DNA from: JAITWN01 sp964388175
GTDB taxonomy: Bacteria > Pseudomonadota > Gammaproteobacteria > SZUA-140
Length of the DNA stretch: 64,000 bases
Direction: 5' to 3'
Assembly (NCBI GenBank): GCA_964388175.1
Contig: CAYLYS010000001.1
Coordinates: forward strand, 50,568 to 114,567
The notes under the pieces were generated by a model, which worked only from the letters and a program-made list of their open reading frames with translations, made no database searches and was not told the DNA's origin. Made by a program: the position numbers and the translations under genes. Positions 43,373 through 51,042 of the stretch are shown piece after piece. Position 1 is the stretch's first letter. Every line of letters starts with the position of its first letter.

Positions 43373-44557
43373 ATGTTGGACGGCGTACTCGATTTCTCCC
43401 TCTGGCAGGCACTGCTCGCAGCGCTGGTTTTCACTCACATCACGATCGCCGCGGTCACCATTTACCTGCATCGCCATCAGGCCCACCGCGCGCTCGATCT
43501 GCATCCCATCGTCAGCCATTTCTTCCGTTGCTGGCTGTGGCTCACCACCGGCATGACGACCAGGTCCTGGGTAGCGGTGCATCGCAAGCATCACGCCAAG
43601 GTCGAGACGGCGGAAGACCCGCACAGCCCCCAGGTGCTCGGCATCCGCAAGGTGCTGCTCGAAGGCGCCGAGCTGTATCGCCGCGAAGCGCGCAATGCCG
43701 AGACGCTGGCCAAGTACGGACACGGTACGCCGGACGACTGGCTGGAGCGCCATGTCTACCTGCGCGACCGGATCGGTATCACGCTGCTGTTTCTCATCGA
43801 TCTGGCGCTGTTCGGCATCGCCGGCATCGCGGTGTGGGGCATACAGATGCTGTGGATACCGCTGTTCGCGGCCGGCGTCATCAACGGCGTGGGACACTGG
43901 TGGGGATATCGCAATTACGAAGTGCCCGATGCCTCGACCAATATCGTGCCCTGGGGCATCCTGATCGGCGGCGAGGAACTGCACAATAATCACCACACCT
44001 TCGCTTCGTCGGCCAAGCTGTCGTCGAAATGGTGGGAATTCGACATCGGCTGGCTCTACATCCGCCTGATGCAGTTCTGCGGTCTGGCCAAGGTGCGCAA
44101 GGTCGCGCCCAGGCCGGTGCGCGATCCGTTCAAGTCGGCTGCGGACATGGATACGCTGGTCGCGATCATCACCAACCGCTTTCAGGTGATGTCCCATTAC
44201 GGGCGCGATGTCGTCGCCCGCGTCTATCAGGAAGAGATGCGGCGCCGCGCCGGCGCCGGACAGCGCCCGTCGCGCCGGGGGCGGCGCCTGCTGCTGCGCG
44301 ACGAATCGCTGATCGACGAGCAGGGGCGACGGCAGCTCGATTCCATCCTGAGCGGCAGCCAGCACCTGGAAACGGTCTACCATTTCAAGCAGACGCTGCA
44401 GGCGCTGTGGCGTCGCTCGGCGGAATCGAATGAGCATCTCCTGCATTCGCTGCAGGAATGGTGTCACCAGGCGGAAACTTCGGGGATCAAGGCGCTGCAG
44501 GATTTCTCCCGTGCGCTGCGCAGTTATTCCCTGCCCCTGCGTACGGCGATGGCCTGA
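43373..44557 (+). CDS. Membrane fatty-acid (acyl-CoA delta-9 type) desaturase
   Basis: The 394-residue integral membrane protein has the three histidine boxes of the di-iron desaturases: HRHQAH (33-38), HRKHH (70-74) and HNNHH (204-208). Four membrane helices lie around them. The spacing and HNNHH form match the DesC/stearoyl-CoA group, which adds a cis double bond and adjusts membrane fluidity. About 130 residues after the last box form a long basic, helical C-terminal extension typical of the proteobacterial acyl-CoA desaturases. It has its own promoter candidate and a terminator. Confidence 0.92.
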   Translation: MLDGVLDFSLWQALLAALVFTHITIAAVTIYLHRHQAHRALDLHPIVSHFFRCWLWLTTGMTTRSWVAVHRKHHAKVETAEDPHSPQVLGIRKVLLEGAELYRREARNAETLAKYGHGTPDDWLERHVYLRDRIGITLLFLIDLALFGIAGIAVWGIQMLWIPLFAAGVINGVGHWWGYRNYEVPDASTNIVPWGILIGGEELHNNHHTFASSAKLSSKWWEFDIGWLYIRLMQFCGLAKVRKVAPRPVRDPFKSAADMDTLVAIITNRFQVMSHYGRDVVARVYQEEMRRRAGAGQRPSRRGRRLLLRDESLIDEQGRRQLDSILSGSQHLETVYHFKQTLQALWRRSAESNEHLLHSLQEWCHQAETSGIKALQDFSRALRSYSLPLRTAMA

Positions 44558-44595
44558 GAAGCGTGCGCCGCTGACGCGGCGGCAGGCAGTGCAAA

Positions 44596-44625
44596 CGAGA
44601 AAGGGGCCCGCGGGCCCCTTTCTCG
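44596..44625. terminator. Bidirectional terminator
   Basis: A perfect 30-bp palindrome, 15 bases per arm (CGAGAAAGGGGCCCG and its complement), lies between the desaturase and the convergent rpmG. GC-rich core and flanking A and T runs suit termination in both directions. Confidence 0.8.
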
Positions 44626-44648
44626 TACCAGCAGTCGGCGAAGCGCGC

Positions 44649-44804
44649 TTATTTCAGCTTCGCTTCCTTGTAAACGACATGCTTGCGGACGACGGGATCG
44701 TACTTCTTGATCTCCATCTTCTCGGGCATGGTGCGCTTGTTCTTGGTGGTGGTGTAAAAATGACCGGTGCCAGCCGAGGACAGTAGTTTGATCTTGTCAC
44801 GCAT
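44649..44804 (-). CDS. rpmG: 50S ribosomal protein L33
   Basis: The 51-residue product (MRDKIKLLSSAGTGHFYTTT at the N-terminus, then KNKRTMPEKMEIKKYDP) is the full length of gammaproteobacterial L33. It lacks the zinc-binding CxxC pairs, so it is the C-minus (zinc-free) form. It is too short for long-frame searches. It lies 13 bp after rpmB, and the two are co-transcribed. Confidence 0.95.
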   Translation of the reverse strand: MRDKIKLLSSAGTGHFYTTTKNKRTMPEKMEIKKYDPVVRKHVVYKEAKLK

Positions 44805-44817
44805 GACTGTCGCTCCT

Positions 44818-45054
44818 TCAGACCTTGCCGCCGCGGCTGCGGATATCCGCCAGCACGGTTTCGATGCCGCGCTTGTCGATGATGCGCTGGCCGTGGGAGC
44901 TCAAGCGGAGCTTGACCCAACGCTGCTCGCTTTCCACCCAGAAGCGGCGCGATTGCAGATTGGGAAGAAACCGCCGACGGGTCTTGTTGTTGGCGTGTGA
45001 CACATTGTTGCCGGTCATCGGGCCTTTGCCGGTGACTTCACATACTCTGGACAT
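44818..45054 (-). CDS. rpmB: 50S ribosomal protein L28
   Basis: The 78-residue protein starts MSRVCEVTGKGPMTGNNVSHA and continues with NKTRRRFLPNLQSRRFWVE-type sequence, matching L28 end to end. It keeps one early cysteine but no zinc ribbon. It heads the rpmB-rpmG pair. The radC gene lies upstream on the same strand. Confidence 0.96.
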   Translation of the reverse strand: MSRVCEVTGKGPMTGNNVSHANNKTRRRFLPNLQSRRFWVESEQRWVKLRLSSHGQRIIDKRGIETVLADIRSRGGKV

Positions 45055-45089
45055 GACAGCTCCATGGGGCTGGTAATCGAAAACGCACC

Positions 45090-45118
45090 TTTATATCAGA
45101 AACCGGGCGCGGAAGAAA
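45090..45118 (-). promoter_or_regulatory. Promoter candidate for rpmB-rpmG
   Basis: On the minus strand TATAAA (45095-45090) is preceded after 17 bp by TTTCTT (45118-45113). The -10 is good, the -35 poor. It lies 36 bp before the rpmB ATG. Confidence 0.4.
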
Positions 45119-45185
45119 GCGTAAACTGGCCGGGCCCGTCATGTCGGCCGGTCAGGATTCAGCATCTTTTTGAATCGTATCATTT

Positions 45186-45860
45186 TTATATGACGCCCTG
45201 TTCGGCCAGCGAGCACGCGCAGCCATCGCCGATGATCACATGATCCAGTACCCGGATATCGACCAGCATCAGCGCCTTGCACAGGTGCTGCGTCAGATGG
45301 ATGTCGGCGCGGCTGGGTTCGGCGATGCCGGAGGGATGATTGTGCGCCAGGATGAGGGCCGCGGCATTGTGAGCGAGGGCGCGCTTGACGATCTCGCGCG
45401 GATGCACGCTGGCGCTGTCGATGGTGCCTCTGAATACTTCCTCGAAACTGATCACGCGGTGGCGGGTATCGAGGAACAGGCAGGCGAACACCTCGTAGGG
45501 ATAGCCGCACAGGCGAGCGCGCAGATAGTCACGGGTATCCGTGGGGTTGCTCAGCGCGTCGCCGCGGCGCAGCGATTCCTGGAGATAGCGCTGCACCATT
45601 TCCAGCACGGCTTGCAGATGAGCGTACTTGGCCGGTCCCAGGCCGGGACTGCTGCAGAAGCGCCGAGGGTCGGCCTCGAACAGCGCGCGCAGGCTGCCGT
45701 ACTCCGACAGCAGGCGGCGCGCGAGATCCACGGCCGTCGATCCGGGCAGGCCGGTGCGCAGGAAGATCGCCAGCAGTTCGGCATCGGACAGGCTGGCTGC
45801 ACCGCGCAGCAGCAGTTTTTCGCGTGGCCGCTCATCGGCGGGCCAATGGGTAATCGCCAT
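45186..45860 (-). CDS. radC: RadC-family JAB-domain protein
   Basis: The 224-residue protein has an N-terminal helix-hairpin-helix-like region (about 8-80, with LSDAELLAIFLRTG) and a JAB/MPN metal-binding domain with SVHPREIVKRAL and AHNHPSG, including the histidines and aspartate of a zinc site. RadC was once linked to DNA repair but its function is not established. AAGGAG precedes the ATG at 45860. It is divergent from coaBC and upstream of rpmB, as in Pseudomonas. Confidence 0.94.
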   Translation of the reverse strand: MAITHWPADERPREKLLLRGAASLSDAELLAIFLRTGLPGSTAVDLARRLLSEYGSLRALFEADPRRFCSSPGLGPAKYAHLQAVLEMVQRYLQESLRRGDALSNPTDTRDYLRARLCGYPYEVFACLFLDTRHRVISFEEVFRGTIDSASVHPREIVKRALAHNAAALILAHNHPSGIAEPSRADIHLTQHLCKALMLVDIRVLDHVIIGDGCACSLAEQGVI

Positions 45861-45984
45861 TTCGGACACTCCTTGTCGCGGGGCGTGAAGCGGGCACGCG
45901 CAGCCGGTCGCGGTCCCATGTGTTAATCTTATGCACCGGCCGATCGACCATTCCCTTGGTCGCGGACAGCTTAAAACACCCTTT

Positions 45985-47199
45985 ATGCAGCTGGCAAACA
46001 GAAGGATTCTACTCGGCATCACCGGCAGCATCGCCGCCTACAAGAGCGCGGAGCTGATCCGCGGCCTGCGTGCGCAGGGCGCCGAGGTCGAGGTCGTGCT
46101 CACGTCGGCGGGCGCGGCTTTCATCACCCCGCTGACGCTGCAGGCCCTGGCGGGACGTCCGGTGCATACCCGTCATCTCGATCCCGCCACCGAATCGGCG
46201 ATGGGACACATCGACCTTGCGCGCTGGGCCGATCTCGTCCTGATCGCTCCGGCCTCGGCCAATTTCATCGCCAAGCTCGCCTGCGGCATGGCCGACGATC
46301 TGCTCAGCACGATCTGTCTCGCCAGCGACAGGCCGCTGGCGGTGGCCCCGGCGATGAACCGTTTGATGTGGGCGCATGCCGCGACGCAGGAAAACGTTTC
46401 CCGTCTGCGCGCGCGCGGCGTGGGCATCTTCGGTCCGGGCGAAGGCGACCAGGCCTGCGGTGAAACCGGTCCCGGCCGCATGCTCGAACCCGACGCGCTG
46501 GTGGATCTGTGCGCCGGCGCGCTCGGCGGCGGTGCGCTCGCCGGCGTGTCCTTGCTGCTGACCGCTGGCCCGACTGAAGAAGACATCGATCCGGTGCGCT
46601 TCATTTCCAACCGCAGTTCGGGCCGCATGGGCTACGCGCTGGCCCATGCCGCCGCCGCCCAGGGCGCGCGCGTCACGGTGGTCAGCGGCCCGGTGGAATT
46701 GCCGCTGCACCATACCGTGGAGCGCATCGCGGTGCGTTCGGCGGCGCAGATGCACGAGGCAGTGATGGCGCGCGCGCCCGGCAGCGATGTTTTCATCGCC
46801 GTCGCCGCCGTCGCGGATTACCGTCCCGCCCGGCCGTCGGCGGAGAAGATCAAGAAAAGCGCCGCGCATCTGCAGCTCGAACTCGAACGCACGCCGGACA
46901 TCCTCGCCGCGGTGGCGGCGCTGCCGCGGCGGCCGTTCACCGTCGGTTTCGCCGCCGAGACCGAAGCGCTGGAAAGCCACGCGCTCGCCAAGCTGCGCGA
47001 CAAGCGCCTCGACATGGTGATCGGCAACTTGGTCGGCCTGCCCGACCGCGGTATCGGCAGCCCCGACAACGAACTCATCGTGTTGTGGCCGGGCGGCCGC
47101 CACGATCTGCCGCTGGCGACCAAAGAACGGCTCGCGGCACAACTGATCACGATCATCGCCGAGAAATATCATGAGAAAAGTTCAGCTCAGAGTGCTTGA
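45985..47199 (+). CDS. coaBC: Phosphopantothenoylcysteine synthetase/decarboxylase
   Basis: The 404-residue fused enzyme makes 4'-phosphopantetheine for coenzyme A. The N-terminal flavin-dependent decarboxylase has ITGSIAAYKSAELIR, the active-site histidine region MGHIDLARWAD, PAMNRLMW and GDQACGETGPGRM. The C-terminal CTP-dependent synthetase begins near LLTAGPTEEDIDPVRFISNRSSGRMG and has the KIKKS motif. The ATG at 45985 is preferred over 45931 by family length. It overlaps dut by 29 bp. Confidence 0.95.
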   Translation: MQLANRRILLGITGSIAAYKSAELIRGLRAQGAEVEVVLTSAGAAFITPLTLQALAGRPVHTRHLDPATESAMGHIDLARWADLVLIAPASANFIAKLACGMADDLLSTICLASDRPLAVAPAMNRLMWAHAATQENVSRLRARGVGIFGPGEGDQACGETGPGRMLEPDALVDLCAGALGGGALAGVSLLLTAGPTEEDIDPVRFISNRSSGRMGYALAHAAAAQGARVTVVSGPVELPLHHTVERIAVRSAAQMHEAVMARAPGSDVFIAVAAVADYRPARPSAEKIKKSAAHLQLELERTPDILAAVAALPRRPFTVGFAAETEALESHALAKLRDKRLDMVIGNLVGLPDRGIGSPDNELIVLWPGGRHDLPLATKERLAAQLITIIAEKYHEKSSAQSA

Positions 47200-47626
47200 T
47201 CCACGGCTCGGCGGCGAATTTCCGCTGCCCGGTTATGCCACCGCCGGCGCCGCCGGCATGGATCTGCGCGCCTGCCTCGATGCGCCGCTGACCATTGCGC
47301 CGGGAGAAACCCGGCTCATTCCCGCCGGCATCGCCATACACATGGAAGACCAGACGCTGGCGGCGGTGATCCTGCCGCGCTCGGGTCTGGGGCACAAACA
47401 TGGCATCGTGCTCGGCAATCTGGTCGGACTCATCGATTCCGATTACCAGGGCCAGATCATGGTGTCGTGCTGGAACCGCGGCCATGAGCCGTTCACCGTC
47501 GAAGTGGGCGAGCGTATCGCGCAGATGGTGTTCGTGCCGGTGCTGCAGGTCGCGTTCGAGTGCGTGGAGGAGTTCACCGCCAGCGAGCGCGGCGCCGGCG
47601 GCTTCGGTCATTCCGGCCGCCACTAA
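47171..47626 (+). CDS. dut: dUTP diphosphatase
   Basis: The 151-residue trimeric enzyme removes dUTP and makes dUMP for thymidylate synthesis. All five motifs are visible: AAGMDLRA, PRSGLGHKHGI, GLIDSDYQG, GERIAQMVFV and RGAGGFGHSG. Length is normal. It begins inside the end of coaBC, indicating coupling. Confidence 0.97.
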   Translation: MRKVQLRVLDPRLGGEFPLPGYATAGAAGMDLRACLDAPLTIAPGETRLIPAGIAIHMEDQTLAAVILPRSGLGHKHGIVLGNLVGLIDSDYQGQIMVSCWNRGHEPFTVEVGERIAQMVFVPVLQVAFECVEEFTASERGAGGFGHSGRH

Positions 47627-47749
47627 TCGCAGCTACTACTGGGCCGCAGCCACTACTGGAAGGAGAGCGCATCGCCAGTACGCGCCAGTTGCATCGTCGG
47701 CGCGGCGGTCAGCGTTCCGTCACTGTTCATTCGCATCAGGAAAACCAAC

Positions 47750-49138
47750 GTGCCACTCGATCCATCTCCCGCCATCTTCAAGGCCTATGACATCCGCGGC
47801 GTCGTCGGACGCACGCTCGATGATGAACTCGTCCACGACATCGGGCGCGCGATCGGCAGCGAAGCGGCGCTGCAGGGGCTCACCAGCGTCGCTGTCGCGC
47901 GCGACGGTCGCCTGTCGGGCGCCGGTTTCGCCGCCGCGCTGGCGCGCGGTCTGCGCGCCGTCGGCATCGACGTCATCGATGCCGGTATGGTGCCGACGCC
48001 GTTGCTGTATTTCACCGCGCAGCGCCTGGCGGCGGGTTCCGGCGTGATGGTGACCGGCAGCCACAATCCGCCCGAATACAACGGCTTCAAAATCATGCTC
48101 GGCGGCGTGACCCTGGCCGGCGACAGCATCCAGCGCCTGCGCACGCGCATCGTCAGCGGCGACTTTCATCGCAGCGCGCGCGCAGGCGCTTACACCGCCA
48201 TCGACCCGGTTGCGGACTATGTGCGGGAAATCACCGACGGCGTCCGCCCGGTGCGATCGCTGCGCGTGGTGGTGGACTGCGGCAACGGCGTCGCCGGCGC
48301 GGTCGCGCCGCAGCTGCTGCGCGCGCTCGGCTGCGAGGTGATCGAGATGTACTGCGAGGTCGACGGGCATTTCCCCAATCATCACCCCGATCCCAGCCAG
48401 CCGGAAAACCTCGAAGATCTGATCGCCGCCGTTGCCGCCCACGGTGCGGACATCGGTTTTGCCTTCGACGGCGACGGTGACCGGCTGGGCGTGATCGACG
48501 GCGAGGGCCGTGTCATCTGGCCCGACCGGCAGATGATGCTCTATGCCGCCGACGTGCTGTCGCGCTGTCCCGGCGCGCCCATCATCTTCGATGTCAAATG
48601 CTCGCGCCATCTCGAACGCGTGATCCGCGAGCAGGGCGGCGAGCCGGTGATGTCGCGTACCGGCCACTCCCTGATCAAGGCCAAGCTGAAAGAGCTCGAT
48701 GCCCCGCTCGCCGGCGAGATGAGCGGCCACATCTTTTTCCGCGAACGCTGGTACGGCTTCGACGACGCGCTCTATACTGCGGCGCGCCTGCTGGAAATCC
48801 TGGCGCGCGACGCGCGGCCGCCGCACGAAATCTTCGCCGAACTGCCCGATACCGTATCCACGCCCGAACTGCGCATCGATTTTGACGAAGAGGGCGAGAA
48901 CCATCGCTTCATGGAACGCTTCCTCGCCGATCCGCGCTTCGACGGCGCGCGCATCGTCACCATCGACGGACTGCGTGCCGAGTTCACCGACGGCTGGGGA
49001 CTGGTGCGCGCCTCCAATACCACGCCGTCGCTGATCCTGCGCTTCGAGGCGGACAATGAAGATGCGCTGGAGCGCATACAGGAAGCATTCCGCCGCGCGC
49101 TGCGCGCGGTCGATACCGGGGTATCGTTGCCGTTCTGA
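47750..49138 (+). CDS. algC: Phosphomannomutase/phosphoglucomutase AlgC
   Basis: The 462-residue enzyme interconverts hexose 1- and 6-phosphates for exopolysaccharide, LPS and nucleotide-sugar synthesis. The start block FKAYDIRGVVG, the phosphoserine loop TGSHNPPEYNG (Ser104), the metal loop DGDGDR (about 240-245), GEMSGH and the C-terminal RASNTTPSLILRFEA match AlgC. It starts at GTG 47750 after AGGAAAA. Position between dut and argB matches Pseudomonas. Confidence 0.95.
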   Translation: MPLDPSPAIFKAYDIRGVVGRTLDDELVHDIGRAIGSEAALQGLTSVAVARDGRLSGAGFAAALARGLRAVGIDVIDAGMVPTPLLYFTAQRLAAGSGVMVTGSHNPPEYNGFKIMLGGVTLAGDSIQRLRTRIVSGDFHRSARAGAYTAIDPVADYVREITDGVRPVRSLRVVVDCGNGVAGAVAPQLLRALGCEVIEMYCEVDGHFPNHHPDPSQPENLEDLIAAVAAHGADIGFAFDGDGDRLGVIDGEGRVIWPDRQMMLYAADVLSRCPGAPIIFDVKCSRHLERVIREQGGEPVMSRTGHSLIKAKLKELDAPLAGEMSGHIFFRERWYGFDDALYTAARLLEILARDARPPHEIFAELPDTVSTPELRIDFDEEGENHRFMERFLADPRFDGARIVTIDGLRAEFTDGWGLVRASNTTPSLILRFEADNEDALERIQEAFRRALRAVDTGVSLPF

Positions 49139-49208
49139 GGGCGCGCTATACTGGGCGCGCACGTTTGTGCGTGCTGGCCGTTTCCCGCTTTTCAGTTCGC
49201 TCGGCAGG

Positions 49209-49311
49209 GCGTTGAGGGGATAGCCATTCCGGGACCGTCGGCGCCAGGGATGGCGCCGTCGAGCGGGCAGGACGCCAAGAGCGCGTCCCGGAATGGCTAT
49301 CCCCTCAACGC
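49209..49311. repeat. Large inverted repeat between algC and argB
   Basis: Two perfect 27-bp arms (49209-49235 and 49285-49311) face each other across 49 bp. Within the loop a second hairpin occurs, GGCGCCA-GGGA-TGGCGCC at about 49240-49257. The structure could form a long cruciform or RNA hairpin upstream of argB. It resembles REP/MITE-like intergenic elements but no transposase or target duplication is visible. Confidence 0.85.
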
Positions 49312-49370
49312 CCCAACCACTGCGGCAAGGGAACACATCACTTGCAAAGAGTCTGACCCTGAGAAGGCAC

Positions 49371-50264
49371 ATGACACTGAACAAATCATCGGCGATGAAC
49401 ATCGCCCACGTGCTCACCGAAGCACTGCCCTACATCCGCCGCTTCGCCGGCAAGACCATCGTCATCAAGTACGGCGGCAACGCCATGACCGACGAGGCGC
49501 TGAAGAGCGGTTTCGCCCGCGACATCGTGCTGATGAAGGCGGTCGGCATCAACCCGGTGGTGGTGCACGGCGGCGGTCCGCAGATCGGCAGGGTGCTCGA
49601 GCGCATCGGCAAGCAGAGTGAATTCGTCGACGGCATCCGCGTCACCGACAGCGAGACCATGGACGTGGTCGAGATGGTGCTGGGCGGATTGGTGAACAAG
49701 GAGATCGTCACCCTGATCAACAGTCACGGCGGCCAGGCCATCGGCCTGACCGGCAAGGACGGTCCGCTGATCAAGGCGCGCAAGCTGAAATTCACCCGCA
49801 AGACGCCGGAGACCGACGTCCCCGAAATCATCGATCTCGGCCATGTCGGCGAGGTCATCAGCGTCAATGCCAGCGTCATCAACATGCTGGTGCAGGGCGG
49901 TTTCCTGCCGGTGATCGCGCCGATCGGCGTCGGTGAGGACGGCCAGTCCTACAACATCAATGCCGATGTCATCGCCGGCAAGGTGGCCGAAGTGCTGGGC
50001 GCGGAAAAGCTGGTGTTGCTCACCAACACCGCGGGCGTGCTCGACGCCGGCGGCAACGTCATCACCGGGCTCACCGTCGCCGACGTCGACAGCCTCATCG
50101 CCGGCGGCGTGATCCATGGCGGCATGCTGCCCAAGGTGCGCTGCGCGCTCGATGCGGTGCAGGGCGGTGTGCGCAGCGCGCACATCATCGACGGCCGTGT
50201 CGAGCATGCCGTCTTGCTCGAAATCTTCACCGACAAGGGTGTCGGCACCCTGATCCGGCGTTGA
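49371..50264 (+). CDS. argB: N-acetylglutamate kinase
   Basis: The 297-residue amino-acid kinase phosphorylates N-acetylglutamate in arginine synthesis. It has FAGKTIVIKYGGNAM, VVHGGGPQI, the substrate loop GKQSEFVDGIRVTD, and INADVIAGKVAEVLGAEKL. An N-terminal helix before IAHVLTEALPYI is the feature of arginine-inhibited hexameric enzymes, so feedback control is likely. GAGAAGG precedes the ATG at 49371; the frame upstream runs through the inverted repeat and is not used. Confidence 0.96.
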   Translation: MTLNKSSAMNIAHVLTEALPYIRRFAGKTIVIKYGGNAMTDEALKSGFARDIVLMKAVGINPVVVHGGGPQIGRVLERIGKQSEFVDGIRVTDSETMDVVEMVLGGLVNKEIVTLINSHGGQAIGLTGKDGPLIKARKLKFTRKTPETDVPEIIDLGHVGEVISVNASVINMLVQGGFLPVIAPIGVGEDGQSYNINADVIAGKVAEVLGAEKLVLLTNTAGVLDAGGNVITGLTVADVDSLIAGGVIHGGMLPKVRCALDAVQGGVRSAHIIDGRVEHAVLLEIFTDKGVGTLIRR

Positions 50265-50289
50265 TCGTCTTCGCCGGCAGCGGCGCTGC

Positions 50290-51042
50290 ATGGACTGGCT
50301 GACACAGCTCGCGCTGTTCCTGGTCGCCCTGCTGGCCAATATGCTGTCGGCGCTGTCCGGCGGCGGCGCCGGCCTGCTGCAACTGCCGGCGCTCATTTTC
50401 CTCGGCCTGCCCTTCGGCATCGCGCTGGCGACGCACAAAGTCGCCAGCGTGGCGCTCGGCGTCGGCGCTACGCTGCGCTATCTCAGGGCCGATGCGCTCG
50501 AGCGGCGCTTCGCGCTGTTCATTCTCGCCTGCGGTCTGCCCGGCGTGGTCATCGGCGCGAACATCATCCTGCGTGTGCCGGACCGCGCCGCGGAAATCAC
50601 GCTCGGCGTGCTCACCATCGCCCTCGGCGTTTATTCCTGGCTGCGTCCCGGCCTCGGGCAGACGGCGCATGTCGTCGCGCGCGACCGGCGTACCCTGCTG
50701 ATCGGCGGCGTGGTGCTGTTCGTGATCGGCATCGTCAACGGCTCGCTCACTTCGGGCAGCGGGCTGTTCGTGACGCTGTGGCTGGTGAGCTGGTTCGGCC
50801 TCGACTACAAGCGCGCCGTCGCCTATACGCTCGTGCTCGTCGGCCTGTTCTGGAACGGCGCCGGCGCCGTCACGCTCGGCCTGCAGTCGCCGATCGCCTG
50901 GGACTGGCTGCCGGCGCTGCTGCTGGGATCGCTGATCGGCGGCTACCTCGGCGCGCACCTCGCCGTCGCCAGGGGCAACCGCCTGATCAAGCGCTGTTTC
51001 GAAATCATCACGGTGCTGGTCGGCATCAAGCTGATTACGTGA
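50290..51042 (+). CDS. TauE/SafE-family membrane permease
   Basis: The 250-residue protein has about eight hydrophobic helices and the family's duplicated glycine-rich blocks: GGGAGLLQLPALI near residue 25 and GSLTSGSGLFVTLWL near 155. TauE/SafE proteins are proposed exporters of sulfite, sulfoacetate or related anions; the substrate here is unknown. It starts 25 bp after argB. Its end overlaps the convergent RND gene by 8 bp. Confidence 0.9.
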   Translation: MDWLTQLALFLVALLANMLSALSGGGAGLLQLPALIFLGLPFGIALATHKVASVALGVGATLRYLRADALERRFALFILACGLPGVVIGANIILRVPDRAAEITLGVLTIALGVYSWLRPGLGQTAHVVARDRRTLLIGGVVLFVIGIVNGSLTSGSGLFVTLWLVSWFGLDYKRAVAYTLVLVGLFWNGAGAVTLGLQSPIAWDWLPALLLGSLIGGYLGAHLAVARGNRLIKRCFEIITVLVGIKLIT

